From: Vulcanimicrobiia bacterium
Lineage (GTDB): Bacteria; Vulcanimicrobiota; Vulcanimicrobiia; Vulcanimicrobiales; Vulcanimicrobiaceae
Assembly (NCBI GenBank): GCA_025451135.1
Contig: JANWKW010000186.1
Span: 1 to 5,735 of the forward strand
DNA length: 5,735 nt
Reading direction: 5' to 3'
The notes below the pieces were generated by a model. The model did not search any database. It worked only from the letters and a program-made list of their open reading frames with translations, and was not told the DNA's origin. The first letter of the stretch is position 1. Each line of letters opens with the position of its first letter. Positions 1 through 5,735 of this stretch are shown in pieces. The translations under genes were made by a program, and so were the position numbers.

Positions 1-1
1 C

Positions 2-1024
2 GCCGACCGGTTCTTACCGGACAAGGCGATCGATCTGATGGATGAGGCCTCGGCCTCGGTCGCGCTCAAGAACAGAGGCGCCGTCACGCTCCCGCCGGTC
101 ACCGCCGAAGACGTCGCGGCGGTCGTGGCCAAGTGGACCGGGATCCCGCAAGCGACGCTCGACGACGCCCAGACCAACGCGCTGCTCGCGCTCGAGGCGA
201 CGTTGCGCAAACGCGTGATCGGTCAGGATCGCGCGATCGCGGCGGTCTCGGAAGCGGTCCGGCGCGCGCGCGCCGGCCTGCACGACCCGCGCAAGCCGCT
301 CGGCACGTTCCTGTTCCGCGGTCCGAGCGGCGTCGGCAAGACCGAACTGGCGAAGGCGCTCGCCGAGACGTTGTTCGGCAGCGAAGCGGCGCTGGTGCGC
401 GTCGATCTCTCCGAATACACCGAAGCCAACGCGATCTCGCGTCTGATCGGCGCGCCGCCCGGCTACGCCGGCCACGATGAAGCCGGCCAATTGACCGAAC
501 CGGTCCGCCGCCGCCCGTACTGCGTCGTGCTCTTCGACGAGCTCGAGAAGGCCCACCCGGACGTGGCCGCCATCCTGCTGCAGATCCTCGACGACGGCCG
601 CGTGACCGACGCCAAGGGCCGGACCATCGACTTCCGCCACGCGCTGATCGTGATGACGACCAACTGCGACGAATCCGAGCTTGCCTTCGCCCTGCGTCCG
701 GAGCTGCTCAACCGCATCGACGACGCGATCCTGTTCGAGGACTTGGGCCTCCCCGAGATCGAGCAGATCGTCACCATCCACGTCGCCTCGCTCGCCGGCC
801 GTCTGGGCGCCCGCGACGTGACGCTGGCCCTGACCGAGGCCGCGCGCCGGCGGCTGGCCGAGGCCTCGATGGAGGCCGGCAGCGGCGCGCGCTACGTCCA
901 ACGGACGGTCGCGCGCGAGGTCTCGACGCCGCTCTCGACCGCCATCCTACGCGGCGAGCTGATCGCCGGCGGCACGGCTCGCGTCGACTTCGCCGACGGA
1001 AAGCTGAGCGTCCGGGCGGCATAG
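2..1024 (+). CDS. Clp/Hsp100 AAA+ ATPase, ClpA/ClpB-like, C-terminal part (5' end outside window)
   Basis: This is the C-terminal part of a hexameric, ATP-driven cytosolic protein unfoldase; the N-domain and most of the first AAA+ ring (D1) lie left of the window. The frame is open from base 2 and begins with the D1 end signature RFLPDKAIDLMDEA. The D2 ring follows: VIGQDRA near 215, Walker A GPSGVGKT (320-343), pore-loop motif GAPPGYAG, Walker B VVLFDE (524-541), sensor-1 Asn in MTTN (662), arginine finger in ELLNRID (Arg at 713) and sensor-2 GAR (884-892). All residues expected for ATP hydrolysis are present. Two family landmarks are missing. Only about 13 residues separate the D1 end from VTAEDVAAVVAKWTGIP, so there is no ClpB-type coiled-coil middle domain. 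The segment between the sensor-1 Asn and RPELLNR is 10 residues against roughly 30 in ClpA and ClpB, so no IGL/IGF ClpP-docking tripeptide is present. The Clp family assignment is secure, but the subfamily is open. Met at 38 is internal, not the start. Confidence 0.93.
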   Translation, partial: ADRFLPDKAIDLMDEASASVALKNRGAVTLPPVTAEDVAAVVAKWTGIPQATLDDAQTNALLALEATLRKRVIGQDRAIAAVSEAVRRARAGLHDPRKPLGTFLFRGPSGVGKTELAKALAETLFGSEAALVRVDLSEYTEANAISRLIGAPPGYAGHDEAGQLTEPVRRRPYCVVLFDELEKAHPDVAAILLQILDDGRVTDAKGRTIDFRHALIVMTTNCDESELAFALRPELLNRIDDAILFEDLGLPEIEQIVTIHVASLAGRLGARDVTLALTEAARRRLAEASMEAGSGARYVQRTVAREVSTPLSTAILRGELIAGGTARVDFADGKLSVRAA

Positions 1025-1025
1025 C

Positions 1026-1030
1026 GAAGG
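1026..1030 (+). promoter_or_regulatory. Possible Shine-Dalgarno GAAGG for a TTG start at 1039
   Basis: GAAGG lies just after the Clp stop codon and 8 nt before an in-frame TTG at 1039. The spacing suits a ribosome binding site, but the match to the GGAGG core is only four of five. If it is used, the regulator begins 11 codons earlier (MTRDPDGESFA before MSVLEL) and sits 14 nt after the Clp stop, which would favour coupled translation. The 11 codons contain several A/T third positions (aca, aga, gat, gaa, ttt), unlike the rest of the gene, which argues against this start. Confidence 0.3.
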
Positions 1031-1038
1031 CCGCCTCG

Positions 1039-1066
1039 TTGACAAGAGATCCGGACGGCGAATCCT
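1039..1066 (+). promoter_or_regulatory. Candidate promoter: perfect TTGACA -35 upstream of the regulator
   Basis: An exact TTGACA at 1039-1044 is followed by an A/T-richer patch, AATCCTTT, at 1061-1068, in an otherwise very GC-rich region. With a 16-nt spacer the -10 would be AATCCT (1061-1066), three of six matches to TATAAT; 17- or 18-nt spacers give poorer hexamers. Transcription would begin around 1072, on or next to the ATG, and give a leaderless or nearly leaderless mRNA. The -35 is strong and the -10 is weak. The same TTG could instead be a start codon, so the two readings compete. Confidence 0.35.
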
Positions 1067-1071
1067 TTGCG

Positions 1072-3888
1072 ATGTCGGTGCTGGAGCTCACCCGGAAGGG
1101 CGAGATCGCGTCGGCGCGGCAAAGGGTCGAAGCACGCGCCGCACGGTCCGCAGACGACGTCTATGCGGCCGCAGCCGGGCTCGCGCTCGAGCGCATCGTC
1201 GGACCGGACGGACGCCACGCGGCACCCGATCCCGATCGCACGTTCTCGCGCGCGCTCGCAGCCGGCGATCCGGTCGCGATCGCGACGACCGCCGCACCTT
1301 ACGCGCGCTGGCTCCGCGAACGGGGCCGCGTGCGCGAGGCGCGCGACGCGGTCAATGCGGCGCTCCACCATGCCGGAGGCCTCGACACCCTGCACGGTTT
1401 GGCGCTCGCGGGCGCCTCGCTCGGAGACCGCTCCCTCGACGCGCGTATCCTGGCCACCCTCGATGGGTGTGTCGACGATCGCGTCGATGCGATCGCGGGT
1501 GCTCGCGCCCACGCCCGCGCCCTGATCGAGCTGGCCGCCGGCGATACGGCCCGAGCGCGGGAATACGCCTCGAAGGCGCGCACTTCGTACGGCCGCGCCG
1601 GCTGGCCCTACTATGCCGCCCTGGCCGACGAGATCGCCGGGAACGCAACCGCGGCCGCGCGCCTGTTCAAACAGTTCGGCGCGATCGCCGACGCCGAACG
1701 AGCGTCGGCCTCCGCCGCATCCGGGCGCACGGAGAACGAACTCTCCCTCCGCGAACGCGAGGTCGCTACGGCCGCCGCGCGCGGCGCGTCCAACGCAGCC
1801 ATCGCGACGTCGCTCTCGATCAGTCGGAAGACCGTCGAGAAGCATCTCTCGTCGGTCTACCGCAAGCTCGCCGTCACCAACCGAGTCGAACTGGCGGCAG
1901 CGATGGATGCGACCGCCGGGCTCGCGAAGCGGCGCCTGCTCCCGGCGCCCCTCTCGCCGTTCGTCGGCCGGCTCGACGACCTCGAGAACCTGGCGCGCTG
2001 CAACGCGAGCTATCGGCTGGTCACGCTGACCGGCGCGGGCGGCAGCGGGAAGACGCGCGCCGCCCTCGAGTTCGCGCACCGGCAGTACGAGCGTCTCGCG
2101 GGCGAGGTCTGGTTCGTCGACCTCTCGTCCGTCCACGACGTGCGCGGCGTCGTTCCGGCGATCGCCGCGACGATCGTCCCTTCCGAGACGCGCCAGGACG
2201 CCCGCTCGGCGGTGTTCGCGCATCTCGCGACGCACGGCGGCCTGGTCGTGCTGGACAATTGCGAGCAGCTGGTCCCGGATCTGACGCAGGTGCTCCGCGA
2301 CGTGCTGGACGAGGCACCGGGCGTGCGGATCGTCGCGACGTCGCGTCAGCGCATCGGGTTCCTCGGCGAATACGTCGTCCGCTTCGGTCCGATGGACGCG
2401 GACGACGCGGTCGCGCTGTTCCACGAACGCGCGCGGGCCGCCGGGAGCGAGGCGGACGACCGTGCCATGGTCGGCCGGATCTGCGACCGCGTCGATTGCG
2501 TGCCGCTGGCGATCGAACTCGCGGCCGCGCGCCTGTACGACATGACGCTGGCGCAGTTGGAAGACGCGCTCGCGTCGTCCGCGAGCGTCCTTCGGACCGA
2601 CGATCCGAGCGCGACGCTGCGCCATCGTTCGATCGACGCCATGATCGAGTGGGGTTACGATGCGCTCGACGAACGCTCGCGCCGGTTCTGCCGAAGCGTC
2701 GCGATCTTCGACGGCTCCTTCACGTTCGAACACGTCGCCGGCGCGTTCGGTGCGGGTGCCGAGGTCGCTCTGGCCCAGCTTCATCGCACCTCGCTGATCG
2801 AGCGCCTGACGGATGGGCGCTACCGCATGCTCCGGGTCGTCCGCGATGTCGCGCTCGCGCTGCTGCGCGCCGAAGACGAGGAGCCCGCCGCCTTCGCCGC
2901 CTACGCCGAGCACTACCGCACGGTCTTGGAGCGCGCGCACGACACCTGGTTCGACATGCCGATCGAAGCGTGGCTGATGCCTTTGCGCGACGAACTCCCC
3001 AACATCGAGGCCGCCTTACGCTGGTGCTTCTCGCGCGCCGGCGATACCAGCGTCGGCATCGCTCTGGCGGCGGTCGCCGCCCGTCTGTGGAACGAGGTAG
3101 GACGCGAATCGGAGTTGCGGCCGTTCCTCGAACGTGCGGTCGCCCTGGAACGCGAGGGCAGCCGGGCCGAGCGCGTGCGTCTGCTCCTGGCGTGGAGCCG
3201 GTACCACGACGTCGCCGGCGATTATACGACCGCACTCGGCGCGGCAGAACGCGCCCTCGCCCTATGCGACGAGCACACCGAAGCCCGCGACCTGGCATTG
3301 GCGCTGCTCGCGGTCGGCTGCTGCCACGCGGCGCGCTCGGACACGGCCGCCGAAGCGCCGCTCGCGCGTGCCCTCGGCTTGACGCGAGAACTGGGGATGA
3401 AGCGTTCCGAAGCGACCGCCCTGATGGCCCTCGCGATGCTCGCGCCGACGCCGGCGGCCGCCGCCGCGATGTTCGCGGAGGTCCTGACGATCGCGCGCCT
3501 TCTCGACAACCGGCTGCTCGAGGCGATCGCGCTGATCAATCTGGCGGAGGCCTACGGTCTGGACGGCGACGACGAACGCGCCGTCGATCACGCACGCCGC
3601 GCGGTCGAAGCGCTCGAACGCCTCGGCGCGCAGACGCGCTTGGCGCGCGCGCGCATCACGCTTGCCGAACGCGAAGAAGCGCGGGGCGATATGCGACCTG
3701 CGCGAAACGCCGCAGCGCGGGCCTTTCTGGATCTCTCGCGCGCGGGCGACGCGCCCTTCCGGGCGAAAGCCGCGTCGGTGCTGGCCCGAACGCTGCCGCC
3801 CGCCGAGGCCGGACTGGCCTTACGGCTCGAACCGCTCGGCGATGATCTCGCCGCCCTCGCCCGCGACGTCGCGCGTCTGCTCGACTAG
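1072..3888 (+). CDS. Large STAND-ATPase transcriptional regulator with internal LuxR-type HTH and TPR regions
   Basis: This is a cytosolic multidomain regulator of the LuxR/AfsR-like STAND type, in which ligand or partner sensing drives nucleotide-dependent activation. Residues are counted from a TTG at 1039; subtract 11 for the ATG at 1072. Residues 12-230 are Ala/Arg-rich and helical, probably TPR-like. Residues 235-288 (1741-1902) form a LuxR HTH with LSLREREVAT, the turn SNAAIATSLSISRKTVEKH and KLAVTNRVELA. The ATPase core follows with P-loop GAGGSGKT (332-339, nt 2032-2055), Walker B LVVLDNCEQ (Asp406), ATSR (Arg436) and PLAIELAAAR (489-498). A winged-helix region starts at RHRSIDAMIEWGYDALDE (528 onward). 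A TPR region fills about 640-930. I prefer ATG 1072 because the strong G/C third-position bias starts there, but no good Shine-Dalgarno precedes it. The order TPR-HTH-ATPase-TPR is unusual, because LAL regulators carry the HTH at the C-terminus. The inducer and target genes cannot be read from the sequence. Confidence 0.9.
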   Translation: MSVLELTRKGEIASARQRVEARAARSADDVYAAAAGLALERIVGPDGRHAAPDPDRTFSRALAAGDPVAIATTAAPYARWLRERGRVREARDAVNAALHHAGGLDTLHGLALAGASLGDRSLDARILATLDGCVDDRVDAIAGARAHARALIELAAGDTARAREYASKARTSYGRAGWPYYAALADEIAGNATAAARLFKQFGAIADAERASASAASGRTENELSLREREVATAAARGASNAAIATSLSISRKTVEKHLSSVYRKLAVTNRVELAAAMDATAGLAKRRLLPAPLSPFVGRLDDLENLARCNASYRLVTLTGAGGSGKTRAALEFAHRQYERLAGEVWFVDLSSVHDVRGVVPAIAATIVPSETRQDARSAVFAHLATHGGLVVLDNCEQLVPDLTQVLRDVLDEAPGVRIVATSRQRIGFLGEYVVRFGPMDADDAVALFHERARAAGSEADDRAMVGRICDRVDCVPLAIELAAARLYDMTLAQLEDALASSASVLRTDDPSATLRHRSIDAMIEWGYDALDERSRRFCRSVAIFDGSFTFEHVAGAFGAGAEVALAQLHRTSLIERLTDGRYRMLRVVRDVALALLRAEDEEPAAFAAYAEHYRTVLERAHDTWFDMPIEAWLMPLRDELPNIEAALRWCFSRAGDTSVGIALAAVAARLWNEVGRESELRPFLERAVALEREGSRAERVRLLLAWSRYHDVAGDYTTALGAAERALALCDEHTEARDLALALLAVGCCHAARSDTAAEAPLARALGLTRELGMKRSEATALMALAMLAPTPAAAAAMFAEVLTIARLLDNRLLEAIALINLAEAYGLDGDDERAVDHARRAVEALERLGAQTRLARARITLAEREEARGDMRPARNAAARAFLDLSRAGDAPFRAKAASVLARTLPPAEAGLALRLEPLGDDLAALARDVARLLD

Positions 3889-4215
3889 CACGAAGCGTTC
3901 CAAGACGACGTCGGAGTCCTCGTCGAACCGGCAGCCGAGTTCGGCCGCCCGGCGCGCGAACGCGAGCGAACGCTCGCACACCCATCGCTCCAAGCTCCGG
4001 TCGCCGATCCCCTCGAGCCACGCGTCGCTCGCATCGACGTCGCCGAAGCGCTTGACCGCGACGCTCGTGATCCGGCACAGATACGCACCCGCGTCCGGGT
4101 CGCGTACGATCAGCACGTCACCGACCGCGCGCCGCGCGCGCTCGGCCAGCAGCGACGACCGCGCGCGCGGCCCGGGAGCTACGGTTTGACCGCGTAGTAG
4201 TCGCACGACGTCCAT
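3820..4215 (-). CDS. ASCH-domain protein, N-terminally truncated; possible gene remnant
   Basis: A 131-residue frame runs from ATG 4215 to TAA 3820 and shows a recognisable ASCH (PUA-like RNA-binding) fold from about residue 20: SSLLAE, VGDVLIVRDPDAGAYLCRITSV, VAVKRFGDVDA, the hallmark EGIGDRSLERW (GDRSLERW at 3982-4005), AELGCRFDEDSDVVLERFVLV. Codon third positions are strongly G/C, as in real genes here. ASCH proteins are usually about 130-160 residues and begin with a helical part ending in a GxKTAT/S motif, whose Lys and Thr matter for activity in characterised members such as E. coli YqfB. That part is absent; upstream the frame runs into the 3' end of the neighbouring gene (stop at 4179). 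No ATG, GTG or TTG occurs in frame between 4179 and the GTG in GDVLIV. The ATG at 4215, or a GTG at 4206, would have to lie inside the neighbour. The last 22 residues extend past the usual family end, antisense to the regulator's 3' end. It is either a remnant or a shortened gene translated by coupling. Domain identity is fairly sure; expression is not. Confidence 0.6.
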   Translation of the reverse strand: MDVVRLLRGQTVAPGPRARSSLLAERARRAVGDVLIVRDPDAGAYLCRITSVAVKRFGDVDASDAWLEGIGDRSLERWVCERSLAFARRAAELGCRFDEDSDVVLERFVLVEQTRDVAGEGGEIIAERFEP

Positions 4216-5735
4216 GCGCCCTGCGTGCTGCTCCCCCGCAGACAAAGCTGCACGTAGCGATTGCCGGGAAGACCGGTCGGATTCGTCCCCTTGAGCGTGC
4301 ACGACGTCTCGGTCGGCCCGCAGCCCGAGACGATGCTCACGCCGCCGGCGGTGCTCCAGTTCCAGGTCACCGTCCCGCCGCCGCACGACTCCGGGTGCGG
4401 CGCCGACGCCGTGCCGGTGAACGAGCCGCCGACCGAGACGACGTGGGGCGCGAGTGCCATGGTCGCGCATCGCGACTGCGGCAGGTTCTGCGGCGGGTCG
4501 CCGACGCTTCCCGGATCGGGCGTGGCGATGCTGACGGTAGCGCTCCCCGAGCCGAGCGGGATGTGCTCGATCATATTCCCGCTGCTGTCGAGCGCCACGA
4601 CGGTCACGGAAACGGTGTCCGTGCCCGCACCGGTATGATTGGCGGTGTAGATGCCCTCGTTCTGCGTCGACGTGAAGTTGTCGACCCCGCTCGTCCCGCG
4701 GAGATCCTTGAAGTGCCCGTACGCCGCCGTGTTCCTCCAAGCGTACGTCAACGCGAGGTCCGATCCGCCGGCCGATGGGATGCTGGCCGTGAGATGGACG
4801 CCCGCATCGTTATCGATCGTCGACGTCGATGGCGAGAGCGTGACCTTCGCCGGAACGGCATAGACCGTCACCTCGTCGGCGGAGTTCGACGCGGCGAGGG
4901 CGTGACCGACGACCGACGCGTCGAAACCTTGGAGCAAGATGTCCGCCGCGCCGGTCGTTCTCATGAGCGTGCCGGCGAACTCCTCGGCGACGGTCGCCGA
5001 GTTGAGATATCCGGTCCCGTCGAAGTAGAGCTTCCCGTCGGTGTAGGCATATTTGAGGATCGCGTTGACCACCAGCGTCCGAAGGGTCGGCGTCGAAGCG
5101 ATGGCGGTCAGCGCCCGGGTGAGCGCCAGACCGATGTCGCCGCTGGCGGCCGGTACCGCCACGTCGGGGTCGGCCGCGAAGGTCGAGATCACGTCGGCTA
5201 GGACGGCGGCTTGCGCCTTAGGATCCGGCGCGTCGGTAAGATTCGATCCGATCGGCAAGAGCACGCCGGTGATCAACGGCACCAGGAATTGCGTCATCAG
5301 GAAGTAGGTGGAGACGAGCTGCTGGCCCGCCGCCTGCTCGGGGGAGAGCGGCACGGAGGTGTGGCTCCCGCCGCCGCCCGGTCCGACGAGGGTGACGCGA
5401 TACCGCGTCCAAGCCGCGCCCGCTACGGAGGGCAACGTCAGGTCAGGCGTCGCGACCTCCGCGAAGGCCGAGTTTCCGTACAACAAGTCGACGATCGTGC
5501 CGTTGAAGCTCTTCAGCGGCGTCGATGCGGGAATGCAAGGGACCGCACACGCCGCCAGCGCCGTCCAGGCGCTTGCGGGGTTCAAGGAAGCGTCGATAGG
5601 GATCGCCGGCGGCACGACGTCCGTCCGCACCGCCGGGACGATCGTCACGCTTCCGCCGTTCGTCATGCCGTACGAGACCTGGTCCACGTAGGCGAGGGCC
5701 ATCCGTCGCAGCGTGTTGCGGAAGTTCACGTCGAC
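4179..5735 (-). CDS. Probable exported protein with helical region, Ig-like domain and Cys-rich C-terminal domain (5' end outside window)
   Basis: I do not recognise this family. The frame is open to the right edge; a GTG at 5729 and an ATG at 5702 exist, but there is no signal peptide or ribosome site there, so the true start is probably outside. Residues are counted from GTG 5729. Residues 1-130 are mixed, with a Cys pair CAVPC (61, 65) and a glycine run near 117-121. Residues 135-290 look helical, with a hydrophobic stretch at 141-161 (TYFLMTQFLVPLITGVLLPI) and repeated Ala/Thr-rich helices. Residues 292-401 resemble an Ig-like/PKD-type beta sandwich (VTLSPSTSTIDNDAG, LTYAWRN, DTVSVTVVALDSSGN, SATVSI). 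A linker with DPPQNLPQ leads to a beta-rich end, 421-516, with six cysteines (421, 449, 470, 477, 496, 509). An even cysteine count and Ser/Thr/Gly-rich strands fit an extracytoplasmic, disulfide-bonded protein. Export itself is inferred, since no leader is seen. The stop is TAG at 4179-4181. It could be a lipoprotein or a surface adhesin-like protein. Confidence 0.8.
   Translation of the reverse strand, partial: VDVNFRNTLRRMALAYVDQVSYGMTNGGSVTIVPAVRTDVVPPAIPIDASLNPASAWTALAACAVPCIPASTPLKSFNGTIVDLLYGNSAFAEVATPDLTLPSVAGAAWTRYRVTLVGPGGGGSHTSVPLSPEQAAGQQLVSTYFLMTQFLVPLITGVLLPIGSNLTDAPDPKAQAAVLADVISTFAADPDVAVPAASGDIGLALTRALTAIASTPTLRTLVVNAILKYAYTDGKLYFDGTGYLNSATVAEEFAGTLMRTTGAADILLQGFDASVVGHALAASNSADEVTVYAVPAKVTLSPSTSTIDNDAGVHLTASIPSAGGSDLALTYAWRNTAAYGHFKDLRGTSGVDNFTSTQNEGIYTANHTGAGTDTVSVTVVALDSSGNMIEHIPLGSGSATVSIATPDPGSVGDPPQNLPQSRCATMALAPHVVSVGGSFTGTASAPHPESCGGGTVTWNWSTAGGVSIVSGCGPTETSCTLKGTNPTGLPGNRYVQLCLRGSSTQGAWTSCDYYAVKP

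Noticed and set aside
259..276. Perfect 18-bp palindrome of alternating C/G (possible Z-DNA or operator)
   Set aside because: It encodes the conserved RRARAGL motif of Clp D2 with GC-rich codons, so coding constraint explains it.
14..901. Open frame of 295 codons antisense to the Clp gene
   Set aside because: It mirrors the conserved Clp D2 coding sequence and shows no motif of its own.
892..2940. Long open frame of 682 codons on the minus strand
   Set aside because: It is antisense to the regulator, Arg/Gly/Asp-rich without recognisable motifs, and mirrors the G/C codon bias of the + strand gene, which commonly leaves antisense frames open at this GC content.
1467..3845. Open frame of 792 codons on the + strand
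   Set aside because: It is a +1 frame shadow of the regulator, overwhelmingly Arg/Pro/Ala, with no domain signature; the overlapping frame has P-loop, HTH and TPR features.
3870..3910. Bidirectional terminator between the convergent genes
   Set aside because: I looked for a hairpin with a T-run on either strand around the regulator stop and saw none.
4132..4170. 9-bp inverted repeat (ccgcgcgcg / cgcgcgcgg) with a 21-nt loop near the ASCH junction
   Set aside because: It consists only of alternating C and G, which recurs by chance throughout this window; there is no T-run, and it lies inside the ASCH coding frame. It could have helped a deletion, but nothing shows this.
4395..5201. Open frame of 268 codons on the + strand across the secreted-protein gene
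   Set aside because: The protein is Arg-rich and low in recognisable structure, while the minus-strand frame gives a plausible Ig-like and Cys-rich protein.

Overview
This is a 5.7 kb piece of a strongly GC-rich bacterial chromosome with dense coding and pronounced G/C at third codon positions. No rRNA, tRNA, CRISPR array, transposase or phage gene is visible. The lineage cannot be fixed from the sequence. Large LuxR/STAND regulators, a Clp-type ATPase and secreted Ig-like proteins at this GC content fit Actinobacteria, Chloroflexi or candidate phyla such as Eremiobacterota. That list is an inference from gene style, not from a marker gene.

The left part, on the + strand, holds the C-terminal third of a two-ring Clp/Hsp100 AAA+ ATPase that enters from outside the window and stops at 1024. 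It is followed after 47 nt (or 14 nt if an upstream TTG is the start) by a very large regulator of about 940 residues ending at 3888. The regulator combines an N-terminal helical-repeat region, an internal LuxR-type HTH, a STAND ATPase core, a winged-helix region and a C-terminal TPR region. The two genes could be one transcription unit, or the regulator could have its own promoter from an exact TTGACA at 1039.

The right part, on the - strand, holds a probably exported protein that enters from the right edge and stops at 4179. It has a helical N-terminal region, an Ig-like beta domain and a cysteine-rich beta C-terminal domain. Downstream lies a short ASCH-domain reading frame (4215 to 3820) whose N-terminal third is missing. 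This frame overlaps the 3' end of the secreted-protein gene, and its tail overlaps the 3' end of the regulator antisense by 69 nt.

The two halves are convergent and have no visible functional link. The points most worth a second look are the Clp ATPase, which lacks both the ClpB middle domain and the ClpA/ClpX ClpP-docking loop; the unusual domain order of the regulator; and the beheaded ASCH gene at the junction. I see no defence system, biosynthetic cluster or clearly new multi-gene system in this window.
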